From NCBI GenBank assembly GCA_020629155.1, contig JAHDDW010000003.1, positions 62,001 through 126,000 of the forward strand: DNA of 64,000 bases. The letters run 5' to 3'. The notes below the pieces were generated by a model. It did not search any database. It saw only the letters and a list, made by a program, of their open reading frames with translations, and was not told the DNA's origin. This document shows positions 27,313 to 36,598 of the stretch, piece after piece. The stretch comes from Acidimicrobiales bacterium. GTDB taxonomy: Bacteria > Actinomycetota > Acidimicrobiia > Acidimicrobiales > SZUA-35. Numbering within the stretch: the first letter of the stretch is position 1; every line of letters begins with the position of its first letter. A program made the translations under genes and the position numbers.

Positions 27313-29421
27313 CTATGAGGCGAGATCACGAGCTCTGCTTACCATTAAGACAAACTCGTCCAGATTGTTTCGCTCTTCAGCAAGACGTTCTGCCTCAACC
27401 TGCACCTGTTCAAATGAGACACCATCGGCAAATGGGCTTTCTCGTAGCACCTCAGCAAACGCAGCTGCGGTCACTGCCAGTTTGTAGTCTGTGCTTGAAG
27501 CTTCCCACGCTTGCCCGACGCTTGCCACTACAAGATCAAGCTCGGTCTCTTGTGTTTCTTTTGTTTCTGGGTTTTTCCAACGAAGCTGCGCCGTGCCCAA
27601 AGAGTCTTGAGTCATTAGGCCTTCAGCAAGCTTTAACTCATAAATCGCTGTCACCTGATGGCCAGAACCAAGTTCGCCTGCGTCAACATTGTCGTCGCGA
27701 AAGTCGCTGTCAGCCACGCCACGGTTTTCGAAACCGATTAGACGATACTTTTCAACCACCTCATCGTCGAAATCTACCTGAATTTTTGCGTCGAATGCAA
27801 CGGTCACGAGTGATCCCAGAAGGTCTTCTGTGAAAAGCTTCTCAGCTTCTGCTTGCGTATCGATGTAAGAATAGAAACCGTCGCCTTCATTTGCTAGCTG
27901 CTCCATCAATTCATCGTTGAAGTTGCCCATGCCAACACCAACCGAAACAAGTTGAATACCTTGCTCAGCATCGTCATGTACTTCTTGCAGAATTTCTTTA
28001 TGGTTGCGCAGCCCAACGTTAGCAACACCATCTGAGGCAAGAATCACACGGTTAGTGCCACCTTCGACGAACGCTTCGTCAGCTAATTCATACCCTTTTT
28101 TGAGACCAGCTTCAAGGTTTGTGTCACCTTTGGCAACAATATCGTTAATCGCACGTTTGATCTTTGCGCTATCACTAACTTTTGTCGGCTCTAAGATGGT
28201 TGAGGCATCATCGCTGAAACCAACAATAGCAATAGAGTCATCATCGTCTAGCTGATCGACCAGCTCAAGCAATGAAGTTTGCACAAGCCCCATACGGCTT
28301 TGCGCACTCATAGAGCCGGACGTGTCAATTACGAAGGTCAACGCAGCGTCACTACGGGTTTGGCTATCAACTCGTTCAGCCTGCACACCAAGGCGTAGCA
28401 GCACGTTATCTTCATCAAATGGTGAACGACCGCCATCTGCAACAAAATCGATGCCGCTTTCAGGCGCAGGATAGTTGTAGTCAAAGCTGTTGATGTATTC
28501 TTCAGGGCGTACAGACGCCGCAGGAGGTACCGTTTTTTGAGCTAGCCATTGCCGAGCAACAGAATAGCTTGCCGTGTCAACATCGGCCGCGAATGTAGAA
28601 AGTGAATCTTTCTCTGTTTCTACAAATGGCCGCACACCATAGTCTTTGAAGATGTTGTCTTGTGTTGCATCGTCAAATTCTGGAAGCGTAGTTGTCGTAG
28701 CCCCAGGAAAGGGTTGTACAGGCGGTGCAGGTTTTGCTGTTTGAGGCACAGAGAACGTTTGCTGAGGCGGCGGTTCTGGTGCTGGCACAGGCTGCGGCGC
28801 TGGGATTGGAGCAGGCCGACGACTTTCGGCTAATGGCGTTTCCATTGCATCGTTTGTTTGTTGCTCACTTTTGCGGTTCGAACTACTATCATCAGCTGCT
28901 GCCTCTCCTTCATCCAATCCTTGTTGTGACTGCTGCTTTGGCAAGATAGTTGTTGCCGCAAAACTAGGTTGCTGTGTTGTTGGCGTTTCCCTAACACTTT
29001 CCGAATCGCCTGCGGTGCTGTTTAATGGCTGTTGCTTCTCTTCGCTTTTTATGTCGTCTTGTTTGTCGTTAGGCTTTTTAACAGCTGGTTTTTGTGGAAC
29101 AACTTGTTGTGTTGTCTTTGGCGCAAGGGTTGTTGTTGCAGCAGGTGTTTGTGTTGCCTGCGTTGCAGGCCGCTGTGGAGGCGCAACTTCGTAGTTAACA
29201 GCTGTTTCTTTGATCTCGCCATCACCGAATTGTCTGCCAGAGTCGTCAACAAGAAACGGTTCGTTCTTTTTCTCGGCTGCTTGTTCTTGTGGGTCTTTCG
29301 CTGCATCGTCCGCACTTGTGCAAGCTCCGAGGACCAAAGCTGCTGACAGCACCAATGCCAGCGTGGCTCTGCGAGAAAAAGTCTTTGTATTGCCCTTATA
29401 TATACGTTGTTTTTTGTTCAT
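27313..29421 (-). CDS. VWA-domain lipoprotein (YfbK-like)
   Basis: A 702-residue predicted lipoprotein: basic N-terminus, hydrophobic segment (LALVLSAALVLGAC) and lipobox LGAC. Residues about 35-240 are a Pro/Gln/Ser/Thr-rich low-complexity linker. A YfbK-type N-terminal domain follows (STFAADVDTASYSVARQWL, VRPEEYINSFDY), then a von Willebrand A domain with the metal site DTSGSMS and IVGFSDDAS, and a C-terminal DUF3520-like region ending ERNNLDEFVLMVSRARDL. Such proteins act outside the membrane in protein binding; the partner is unknown. The gene has its own terminator at 27190. Confidence 0.88.
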   Translation of the reverse strand: MNKKQRIYKGNTKTFSRRATLALVLSAALVLGACTSADDAAKDPQEQAAEKKNEPFLVDDSGRQFGDGEIKETAVNYEVAPPQRPATQATQTPAATTTLAPKTTQQVVPQKPAVKKPNDKQDDIKSEEKQQPLNSTAGDSESVRETPTTQQPSFAATTILPKQQSQQGLDEGEAAADDSSSNRKSEQQTNDAMETPLAESRRPAPIPAPQPVPAPEPPPQQTFSVPQTAKPAPPVQPFPGATTTTLPEFDDATQDNIFKDYGVRPFVETEKDSLSTFAADVDTASYSVARQWLAQKTVPPAASVRPEEYINSFDYNYPAPESGIDFVADGGRSPFDEDNVLLRLGVQAERVDSQTRSDAALTFVIDTSGSMSAQSRMGLVQTSLLELVDQLDDDDSIAIVGFSDDASTILEPTKVSDSAKIKRAINDIVAKGDTNLEAGLKKGYELADEAFVEGGTNRVILASDGVANVGLRNHKEILQEVHDDAEQGIQLVSVGVGMGNFNDELMEQLANEGDGFYSYIDTQAEAEKLFTEDLLGSLVTVAFDAKIQVDFDDEVVEKYRLIGFENRGVADSDFRDDNVDAGELGSGHQVTAIYELKLAEGLMTQDSLGTAQLRWKNPETKETQETELDLVVASVGQAWEASSTDYKLAVTAAAFAEVLRESPFADGVSFEQVQVEAERLAEERNNLDEFVLMVSRARDLAS

Positions 29422-29599
29422 GCTTGTTTAGGCGAAAAAACTACGGCGGTAGTTCCCGAATACTTCTATTAGGTATTTTAACCTAGAAACAAAAAACCTT
29501 TTTGTACGTGCTAGTGCGAATAAGGTTTTAGTGACTAGAATTCGTGTCGATGACTACATTGATCGAATCGATCGTGTTTTATTGTTAAGGAGAGCAATC

Positions 29600-29761
29600 A
29601 TGGGAATCATGGACAACGTGCCAGGCGCAGACAAACTAGACGATGTTGCTGACAAAGCCAAAGATCTTGCAGGGAAACTCCCTGGAGGTATTGGCGACAA
29701 GGTCGAAGACATTATCGAAAAGGTAGAAGACAAACTACCTGGACAAGACGAAGCAGAATAA
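29600..29761 (+). CDS. Small MT0933-like antitoxin-family protein
   Basis: A 53-residue acidic protein, MGIMDNVPGADKLDDVADKA and onward, with repeated D-K-x-x-D heptad-like spacing and a KLPGG turn. It resembles the short MT0933-like (Rv0909-type) antitoxin family of Actinobacteria, whose members are abundant and often lack a clear partner. ATG 29600 follows AAGGAGAG; the longer track ORF is rejected. No toxin gene is adjacent, so a stress or structural role is just as possible. A strong terminator follows. Confidence 0.65.
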   Translation: MGIMDNVPGADKLDDVADKAKDLAGKLPGGIGDKVEDIIEKVEDKLPGQDEAE

Positions 29762-29785
29762 CCTAAAAAGTTACTTTTAGGTTAT

Positions 29786-29823
29786 GTGTGGGCGCTCCCT
29801 TGAGGGCGCCCACACCTGTTTTT
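29786..29823 (+). terminator. Intrinsic terminator after the small protein gene
   Basis: GTGTGGGCGC and GCGCCCACAC make a 10-bp stem, followed by CTGTTTTT. A smaller A/T-rich hairpin (AACCTAAAA with TTTTAGGTT) lies just before it at about 29760-29783. It also separates this gene from the convergent NUDIX gene. Confidence 0.75.
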
Positions 29824-29832
29824 AATAAGAAC

Positions 29833-30678
29833 TCAAATCCTAAACGCAGGCAATGACTGGCCTCGTTGCTGACTAGGCATTGTGTTACTGAAAGGATTTC
29901 TGGAGCTCACACTCATAAAAGCCTGGCTACTTCTCAGGACTTGACGACCTGTTAGATCTACTGCCCCAGGTGAACCTTGCGAGAACGCACTTACGTCTTT
30001 CGAAGTGAGTTGTGCTACTGCTGCGAGCGTAAAGTTATCTGTAATTTCTCCTTCAGCTATCATGCGCCTAAGTTCTTCTTTCGTGACCCACTTTTTGCCA
30101 GTTATCGCTTCAGTAGATTCAGGTGTAGCATCGCCATCTCTTGTTGCTTGTGCGTGAACAATCGTAACTGATGCACTTGTTAAGCCCGTATCTGTGTGTG
30201 TTATCCCAAGTTCTGTGAGCTCTTGCTCAGTTATCTCTACGCCACCTTCTTCTTTAAGCTCGTTACGCGCACCAGCAATCGCTTTGTCAGCGAAACCGCG
30301 AGGAAATTCCCAGTGGCTTTTCCCAGTTGCATGGCGGTTATTTTCTGTGATAAGAAATTTGCCATCCAGTTCAGCAACGATGACTACACCAAGTGATTCC
30401 GTTTTTAGATCTGCTGGCACAACACGCATGTACATAAACGGGCCATTTGGTCCTTCTACCACATCGTGAAGCATGATCCAATAGGGGTTACGTGACGCAA
30501 GACCGACGATTTGATCATTGCTTCTAGCGAATTCTAGTAGTTTGTCTCGATCTGTGACAATAGGAAACGCTCTGCCAGTATTGTCAAAAAAGACTTCATG
30601 CTGTTCTGGCGTTAGCCCTTCGATAAGTTCAAGATACTCATCAACAGCTTTTGCAACTGGGTCTATTTTATCTGTCAT
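29833..30678 (-). CDS. NUDIX hydrolase with variant box
   Basis: A 281-residue protein with a NUDIX-type domain at about residues 90-215. The box reads GFADKAIAGARNELKEEGGVEI: the REx-x-EE-x-G core is present as RNELKEEGG, but the first Glu after the opening Gly is Ile. Around it are VVIVAELDGKFLITENNRH and WEFPRGFA, which resemble ADP-ribose type family members. N-terminal 85 residues (EYLELIEGLTPEQHEVFFDN) and C-terminal 60 residues (Ser/Gln-rich) are extensions. ATG 30678 follows GGTGAG. The substrate is not predictable. Confidence 0.75.
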   Translation of the reverse strand: MTDKIDPVAKAVDEYLELIEGLTPEQHEVFFDNTGRAFPIVTDRDKLLEFARSNDQIVGLASRNPYWIMLHDVVEGPNGPFMYMRVVPADLKTESLGVVIVAELDGKFLITENNRHATGKSHWEFPRGFADKAIAGARNELKEEGGVEITEQELTELGITHTDTGLTSASVTIVHAQATRDGDATPESTEAITGKKWVTKEELRRMIAEGEITDNFTLAAVAQLTSKDVSAFSQGSPGAVDLTGRQVLRSSQAFMSVSSRNPFSNTMPSQQRGQSLPAFRI

Positions 30679-30746
30679 TTTTTCTCACCTTTTCCCGCGT
30701 GAAAAAAAATAGATCAGATTTGTTATCAGATGGTGGATCCGATAAA

Positions 30747-30870
30747 GGGCATCTCTAAAAATTATAGATGCCCACTGTATATCCGCTCCGCTCGGGGGGG
30801 CGTTGCACGCAGCTTCTAGCGGTTTTCTGTTAAAGCAGTTTTGTTAGAAACGAATAATTAGAGGTAACCT
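30747..30870 (+). repeat. Family 2 intergenic repeat, copy A
   Basis: A 124-bp element that aligns over its whole length with 62979-63100. It begins GGGCATCTCTA, forms a hairpin with TAGATGCCC, holds a C/G-rich centre (CCGCTCCGCTCGGGG) and ends TAATTAGAGGTAACCT. Its ends are imperfect inverted repeats. Together with copy B it defines a MITE-like family. Confidence 0.7.
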
Positions 30871-30929
30871 AAAGATTGATCAAAGCGTCTTATTTCGCAA
30901 AGTTGACAGGCAAAAATGAGTCTGACCGC

Positions 30930-30935
30930 TAACGT
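30930..30935 (+). promoter_or_regulatory. Candidate -10 box of ilvA
   Basis: TAACGT ends 6 bases before ATG 30942. A TTGACA lies at 30903, but the 21-base spacing is too long for a standard pair, so the -35 is uncertain. Confidence 0.35.
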
Positions 30936-30941
30936 GAGAAG

Positions 30942-32489
30942 ATGAAAGAAACGCAAAAAAGTGCAGATGACTATGTGCAGAAGATCAACAACTCGCAGGT
31001 CTACAACGTCGCAACTACTACGCCATTAGAAGAAGCTCCCTTACTTTCAGAAAAACTCGGCGTACACATTATGCTTAAACGCGAAGATAAGCAGCCAGCG
31101 TTCTCTTTTAAAGTTCGAGGAGCTACCAACAAAATTTTTAGTCTCGATGAAGAACAAATACGCAACGGCGTTATCTGTAGCTCAGCAGGCAATCACGCAC
31201 AAGGCATGGCGCTCGCAGCAGCGAAACGGGGCGTCGCAGCCCATATTGTTATGCCGGCATCAACCCCAACAATAAAGGTGGCAGCTGTTGAAGCGCTCGG
31301 CGGCAAAGTGACGTTACATGGCGATCATTATGACGATGCACAACGGCTTGCGAAAAAAATGGCAGATGAACAAAATCTCTATTTCGTGCACCCTTTCGAC
31401 GACCCAGATGTTATTGCAGGGCAAGGAACTATCGGGCGTGAGATACTTGAACAAGCCAATGGAAACGTTGGCGCTGTTTTTATTCCGATTGGCGGCGGTG
31501 GTCTCGCTGCTGGTATCGCTACTTATATTAAGACACAAAGCCCAGGCACCATGGTCTATGGCGTAGAACCAAAAGATGCTGCAAGTATGGTCGCTGCCTT
31601 CGCTAACGGCGGACCAATTGCTCTTGACGAGCTGGGCATCTTTGCCGACGGTGTAGCTGTCAAAAAATCAGGCGAAGAAACATACCGTTTATGCAACCAG
31701 TTCCTAGATGGCATCGTCACTGTTGACACTGATGAGATATGTGCAGCTATCAGAGATATTTACGAAGACACTCGCTCCATCGTCGAACCAGCAGGCGCGT
31801 TAGCAGTTGCTGGTATTCGTAGTTACCTAGCTACCAATCCATTGCCTTCAAATCATGCAAGTTGGGGGCCATGGGTCGCAATAAATTGCGGAGCGAATAT
31901 GAATTTTGACCGCCTTCGCCACGTAAGCGAACGCGCAGCCCTCGGCACAAACCAGGAAGCGCTCTTTTGCGTTGAGCTGCCCGAAGAAAAAGGTAGCTTC
32001 CTGAAATTTTCGCAAGTTATCGGTGACGCAGCAATAACCGAGTTCAACTACCGAGCTAACGACACCAAAACAGCAAGAATATTCCTTGGACTTGAAACAG
32101 ATGGCACACCCACAGCACGCAAAACCATTGTCGCTACGCTAAGCAATGCTGGCTACAAGATAGTTGATCTTACTGATGACGAAGTGGCAAAGTTGCATGT
32201 CCGTCATCTCGCTGCTGGCGCTGGCAGTGCTATAGAAAATGAGCGGCTGTATCGATTCAGGTTTCCTGAACGCAAAGGTGCTCTCGCAGATTTTCTGACC
32301 GAAGTAGGGTCGCAGTGGAACATCTCACTTTTTCATTACCGAAACCATGGCTCTGACTATGGACGTGTGCTCGCAGGCGTGCAAGTTCCAGCTGACACCG
32401 CCGAAGAGTTTATGCAACATCTCGAAAATGTAGGCTACACCTACTGGGATGAAACAGAAAATAGCTCCTACAAGCTGTTTCTACAGTAA
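30942..32489 (+). CDS. ilvA: Threonine ammonia-lyase (biosynthetic type)
   Basis: PLP enzyme that deaminates threonine to 2-oxobutanoate, the first committed step to isoleucine. The catalytic domain carries the PLP Lys in SFKVRGATNKI, the SAGNHAQGMALAA loop and the glycine-rich IGGGGLAAGIATYI. The 515-residue length with two C-terminal ACT-like regulatory units (about residues 335-410 and 430-510, e.g. FRFPERKGALADFLTEVG) marks the isoleucine-inhibited biosynthetic form rather than the short catabolic one. It stands alone, convergent to aroKB. Confidence 0.95.
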   Translation: MKETQKSADDYVQKINNSQVYNVATTTPLEEAPLLSEKLGVHIMLKREDKQPAFSFKVRGATNKIFSLDEEQIRNGVICSSAGNHAQGMALAAAKRGVAAHIVMPASTPTIKVAAVEALGGKVTLHGDHYDDAQRLAKKMADEQNLYFVHPFDDPDVIAGQGTIGREILEQANGNVGAVFIPIGGGGLAAGIATYIKTQSPGTMVYGVEPKDAASMVAAFANGGPIALDELGIFADGVAVKKSGEETYRLCNQFLDGIVTVDTDEICAAIRDIYEDTRSIVEPAGALAVAGIRSYLATNPLPSNHASWGPWVAINCGANMNFDRLRHVSERAALGTNQEALFCVELPEEKGSFLKFSQVIGDAAITEFNYRANDTKTARIFLGLETDGTPTARKTIVATLSNAGYKIVDLTDDEVAKLHVRHLAAGAGSAIENERLYRFRFPERKGALADFLTEVGSQWNISLFHYRNHGSDYGRVLAGVQVPADTAEEFMQHLENVGYTYWDETENSSYKLFLQ

Positions 32490-32526
32490 AGATGTTTCTG
32501 CCCTGCGCAACCTGTAACAAAGGTTG

Positions 32527-34098
32527 TTATGCATGGCTACGCATAGCAGCTAGAGCTTCAAGCAGCACAGCTGTATCTGAGATAACCACAGGATCAATGC
32601 CTGTTGGAGAGTCAAGCACAAAGGTAATGCCAGCTAGCGCCTTTTTATCCCGAGTGAACAATTCTACTAAGGTTTCGTCTGAAACATTCTCAGGCAGCTG
32701 CCAACGCAGACCAAATCCTTCGACGATTTCGCGATGTTCAGCAACCCGAGCCGAATCAATTCGCCCTAGAAGAAAAGCCAATTCGGCGGCATAGACAAGA
32801 CCGATCGCCACAGCCTCACCATGGCGCAAGTCATAGGACCCAGCTGTCTCTAACGCATGCGCCAGCGTATGGCCATAATTTAAGATTGCTCGCAAGCCAC
32901 CTTCGCGCTCATCAGCTGCCACAACATCGGCCTTAATACGCACGCACGCTGCCACTACTTCAGCCAAAGATAGCGACGCGAGTACAGGAATCTCTCTTGT
33001 CAGCTGCTTGTTATAGCGCATTGATTCGGCGATGAAATGATATTTTGCCAGCTCACCTAACCCACTCATGAACTCACGATGTGGCAACGTGTCTAGTGAA
33101 GCAATATCGCAGATGACACCAGCTGGCTGCCAGAAAGCACCAACTAGGTTTTTACCTTCGGGTAGGTTAACGCCTGTTTTGCCGCCAATAGCAGCATCAA
33201 TTTGACCAAGTACCGTGGTTGAAACATGCACAGCGCTAATGCCCCGATGATAGCAAGCAGCAGTAAAGCCTCCGAGGTCTGTTACAACCCCACCACCAAC
33301 AGAAACAACAACATCATTACGAGTCATCCCCCACGCAGCAAACGCCGAACACAGCTCGCCGACAGTAGCTAGCTGTTTGGCTTTCTCACCGTCTTCGACA
33401 AAGAACACTTTTTGCTCTTTACCTGTTTCGACTTCCACGCCGATACCTTTTTGCGTGATGATTGCAGCCTTTTTTGCTTTATCGGGCACTAGGCCAACTA
33501 TATTTTTCGAAGCATAACGACCAACAGCTACTTTGTAGTGCCTGCCATCTGCAAGACCAACCACTTCTTTTCTAGTCGATTCTTCCTGCTGGGCTTCATA
33601 GAGATCTTGCACTATATCTGCTACTTGCTGCGGTGTGTAGCCATCAGTAGCAACAACATGATCAGCTGCCAACATATAATAAGCGACCCTGTCGCGATGC
33701 ATTGCCTTTAGCTTCTGCACGACTGCTTGGCTGTCAGAAAGCAACGGCCGCGCATGACTTGTCGATAGTTGTTTAGCAAGTGTTTCAACCTTTGCAGTTA
33801 ACCACACAACTTGCGCCTTTTCGCGCAGCAACTGACGGTTCTCTGCGGCAAGTATCGCGCCACCACCTGCCGCTATAATATCAGCTGACTCTACACTTTC
33901 AGCTAACACCTCTGTTTCTAAAGAGCGAAAAGTTTCCTCACCTTTTTCTTCGAAAATGCTTTCGATAGAAACACCTGCTTTTTTCTCGATTGCGCTATCG
34001 ATGTCGATGACGTTTTTATCTTTAGAGCCGATGATTTTTGAAACGGTTGTTTTGCCTGTCCCTGAAAGACCTATAAGAACTAAAGGTTTTTTCTTCAT
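32527..34098 (-). CDS. aroKB: Fused shikimate kinase / 3-dehydroquinate synthase
   Basis: One polypeptide for two shikimate-pathway steps. Residues 1 to about 165 are shikimate kinase (P-loop LIGLSGTGKTTVSKIIG, DIDSAIEKKAG, AAGGGAIL). Residues from about 180 to 523 are 3-dehydroquinate synthase (SVGGGVVTDLGGFTAACYHRG, TTVLGQIDAAIGGKTGVNLP, GLGELAKYH, LNYGHTLAHALE). ATG 34098 is chosen because it overlaps the stop of the preceding gene (TAATG); the track start 24 codons upstream lies inside that gene. The kinase precedes the synthase, as when aroK and aroB are neighbours. AroC, often beside them, is absent. Confidence 0.93.
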   Translation of the reverse strand: MKKKPLVLIGLSGTGKTTVSKIIGSKDKNVIDIDSAIEKKAGVSIESIFEEKGEETFRSLETEVLAESVESADIIAAGGGAILAAENRQLLREKAQVVWLTAKVETLAKQLSTSHARPLLSDSQAVVQKLKAMHRDRVAYYMLAADHVVATDGYTPQQVADIVQDLYEAQQEESTRKEVVGLADGRHYKVAVGRYASKNIVGLVPDKAKKAAIITQKGIGVEVETGKEQKVFFVEDGEKAKQLATVGELCSAFAAWGMTRNDVVVSVGGGVVTDLGGFTAACYHRGISAVHVSTTVLGQIDAAIGGKTGVNLPEGKNLVGAFWQPAGVICDIASLDTLPHREFMSGLGELAKYHFIAESMRYNKQLTREIPVLASLSLAEVVAACVRIKADVVAADEREGGLRAILNYGHTLAHALETAGSYDLRHGEAVAIGLVYAAELAFLLGRIDSARVAEHREIVEGFGLRWQLPENVSDETLVELFTRDKKALAGITFVLDSPTGIDPVVISDTAVLLEALAAMRSHA

Positions 34099-34796
34099 TA
34101 GGAAAGGGTACTGTTTGTGAGAGATAAAACGGTCTCTCCACCTAAAACCATGCATATTGTGCCAAAGCAAAGAAATGGTCCAAAAGGAATTTCGTTAGAA
34201 CCTGTCTTTTTTAAACGCGTATACGCTAGCCCGATAACCCCACCAAGCAGCAATGCGATTAAAGCCGCATATAGCACAAGACGAATAGTGTCGAGATAAC
34301 TTTCTTGCGGCCACCCTAGGAAAAATCCGAGTAGTAATGCCAATTTAACATCTCCAAGTCCCATCCCTTTTGGATAAACCAGAAAAGCTACAGCAAAAAA
34401 CCCGCTGAATACAAGCCCTCCCAGTAACGCTGCGTAACTTGTTCGCAACGAAGACGTTATAAGGCCATGGCTAAGAATAACGACAAGAGACAGCCAAATG
34501 CTAGGCCACACCACGTTATTAGGCAGCAAGTGCGTCTCAATATCTATTGCTGAAAGAAGAACAAGGACCGTCGCAAAAAGCAGGTAAGGCACAAGAAAAA
34601 AACTCGCTTGAAAAGTGACTCCTAACAAAGCAAAAACTGCCCCAAGAGCGAGATCGATCGTCACAAATTGCATGATAGACGCCATTTTAGGTGGCCGATC
34701 AATTCGACTCAGAACAACCTGACCTGAGAATTTCCTAATAAAAGGACCAGCAAGCAGACCTGCAAGAAATAGACAAATAGGCAGCCAGACATTCAC
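34098..34796 (-). CDS. A24-family prepilin peptidase
   Basis: Polytopic membrane aspartic peptidase that trims type IV prepilin-like leaders. The two Asp motifs are SAIDIETHLLPN and GMGLGDVKL; about seven hydrophobic segments are seen in 232 residues. The Cys-rich N-methylation region of full PilD is absent, as in short actinobacterial members. It starts at GTG 34796 behind GAGGAA and is translationally coupled to aroKB. No pilin gene is in the window. Confidence 0.87.
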   Translation of the reverse strand: MNVWLPICLFLAGLLAGPFIRKFSGQVVLSRIDRPPKMASIMQFVTIDLALGAVFALLGVTFQASFFLVPYLLFATVLVLLSAIDIETHLLPNNVVWPSIWLSLVVILSHGLITSSLRTSYAALLGGLVFSGFFAVAFLVYPKGMGLGDVKLALLLGFFLGWPQESYLDTIRLVLYAALIALLLGGVIGLAYTRLKKTGSNEIPFGPFLCFGTICMVLGGETVLSLTNSTLS

Positions 34797-34854
34797 AATA
34801 GCGATTCCTCAAACTAGTGACTTGTTCAGAAAGTGATACTAGCTGATGGTCTGA

Positions 34855-35670
34855 TCAGTCGTCGTTTTTTAAATAACGATCGAGGAGTTTGTTTTTCTTA
34901 ACAGGCTCCGAGTCGATAAGTTCTGCAGCCGTATCAGGCACAGCAGGAACTTCATCAAGAACTGAATCACTTGGAGGTGTATCAAGAACTGCGTCTGCGG
35001 CAGGAGGAGGAGGCACAGAGTCGATGTAGCTATCCTCGCCAGGAGCACCAAGCGGATCGCTTAACGATGACGGCGAAGGATAGGAATCTTCTGGGGTTGG
35101 AGGTGCAGAGCTTAACGATGTTGACCCTAATGGGTTACCAATGTTAACTAAAGAACGTTCGGCTAGATCTTTGATTCGTCGGCTACCTTCGACTTCTCCA
35201 AGTCCAAGCTCTTCGCAGACTAAAGACGCAGGGCAACCAGCAGCAATAACATTAAGAACCGACCATTCTGCACGTGATATGGTTACTTCTTCGGCAGGTA
35301 GTTCAGGTACAGGCGTTACTACATGGCTCAGCGATGGAACAACTGATTCTATTGAACGCCAATCCTTTAGGCGTGTTTCAGCTGCTGTTAAGACAGAGGT
35401 AAGATCACGTGCGCTTTCAGTCGAAGTAACAGCTTCGCTTGTAAAGGTAAAAGTGCCGTTTTTGAAACGAAGCAGCTCGAACATTACGTCTTCGGTAGCA
35501 TCACCGTTAGGTGTATGGTTAGCTTCGGCACCCACAAGCTTGCCGCTGTCAAATAGTAGTGACCCAGTGCCACGGTCGCCTGTAATCTCCAGCCTCCCGT
35601 TTTTAGAAGTACTAGAGAGCAAACCAAGCACTTCATCTAAAGCAAAATTGTCGAGAGAACCTTGAAGCAT
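34855..35670 (-). CDS. DUF4388-domain protein
   Basis: 271 residues. The N-terminal 100 residues match DUF4388 (MLQGSLDNFALDEVLGLLSS, GRLEITGDRGTGSLLFDSGKLVGAE, FELLRFKNGTFTF), a module of signalling or gliding-related proteins, function unclear. A middle winged-helix-like stretch follows (LNVIAAGCPASLVCEELGLG). The last 90 residues are acidic and Pro/Ser-rich and end RYLKNDD. ATG 35670 follows GGAAGG. The position between aroE and the prepilin peptidase gene may reflect a lineage-specific insertion into the aro cluster. Confidence 0.82.
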   Translation of the reverse strand: MLQGSLDNFALDEVLGLLSSTSKNGRLEITGDRGTGSLLFDSGKLVGAEANHTPNGDATEDVMFELLRFKNGTFTFTSEAVTSTESARDLTSVLTAAETRLKDWRSIESVVPSLSHVVTPVPELPAEEVTISRAEWSVLNVIAAGCPASLVCEELGLGEVEGSRRIKDLAERSLVNIGNPLGSTSLSSAPPTPEDSYPSPSSLSDPLGAPGEDSYIDSVPPPPAADAVLDTPPSDSVLDEVPAVPDTAAELIDSEPVKKNKLLDRYLKNDD

Positions 35671-35764
35671 ACGTATAACCTTCCACCTAAACTTATTCTG
35701 TTAATGCCATCGACACCATTTGGCGTAAATTAAGCACATAACGGATCTTATACTACTAGATCAT

Positions 35765-36598
35765 TCAACAAACTGCATCATTCATAGCTTTTATTGGAGC
35801 CTTTTCCCCTGTCCAAAGCTCGAAAGCAGCAGCCGCTTGATGCACAAGCATTGAGAGGCCACCATACGTGGAAGCGCCAACATTTTTAGCTGCTTTCAAT
35901 AAAACAGTTTGCCTCGGCTGGTACACAATATCGTACACGATTTGATTACTGCGAAGATATTGCGCTGGCAGCGGCGAACTTTTTGGGTCTGGGCCGCCTT
36001 CCATCCCGAGCGATGTTGTGTTGATAACCACATCAGCTGCTGCAACTTCTTCGTATGAACCGACACGGGCTTGCCTAGCTAGATGTGCAGCTGATTTGGC
36101 TTTCTGAGCTGTTCTATTGACAACAAGAATTTCGCTAGCTTCTGCCGCCCCTAACGCTTCGACGATTGAACGAGCCGCTCCCCCAGCTCCAAGAACAGCA
36201 ACCTTTTTTTCTTTCAGCGATACGCCTGTTTCAAATTCGAACGCACGAACAAACCCAACACCATCAGTTGAATCACCAATGATCTGGCCATTATCCCAAT
36301 AAAGACAATTGCATGACTCTAGGGCTTGGGCAGCTGGCGTTAACGCATCAACATAGCCAGCTATTTCTGTTTTTAGTGGCATGGTTACTGAAAGGCCTGC
36401 GAGCCCTAACGTTCGCATCGCGGCAACAACCTGTGAAGCGCTTCCGACATTGCATGGAAAAGCAGCATACACCCAATCTAGGCCGCAAGCTGTAAACGCA
36501 GCGTTATGGATTTTTGGTGAACCTGAGTGCGCTATTGGATAGCCGACAACAGCAGCAACTTTCGTTCTACCTGAAATAGTAGACAGCGGAAATCGCAT
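35765..36598 (-). CDS. aroE: Shikimate dehydrogenase
   Basis: NADPH-dependent reduction of 3-dehydroshikimate. Hallmarks are VVGYPIAHSGSPKIHNAAF near the start, LSVTMPLKTEIAGYVD with the catalytic Lys, GDSTDGVGF, the nucleotide loop VLGAGGAARSIVEAL with the NADP-type NRTAQKAK, INTTSLGM, and the end block GLSMLVHQAAAAFELWTG. 277 aa, normal. It starts directly after the mltG stop, so mltG-aroE are in one operon. Confidence 0.96.
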   Translation of the reverse strand: MRFPLSTISGRTKVAAVVGYPIAHSGSPKIHNAAFTACGLDWVYAAFPCNVGSASQVVAAMRTLGLAGLSVTMPLKTEIAGYVDALTPAAQALESCNCLYWDNGQIIGDSTDGVGFVRAFEFETGVSLKEKKVAVLGAGGAARSIVEALGAAEASEILVVNRTAQKAKSAAHLARQARVGSYEEVAAADVVINTTSLGMEGGPDPKSSPLPAQYLRSNQIVYDIVYQPRQTVLLKAAKNVGASTYGGLSMLVHQAAAAFELWTGEKAPIKAMNDAVC

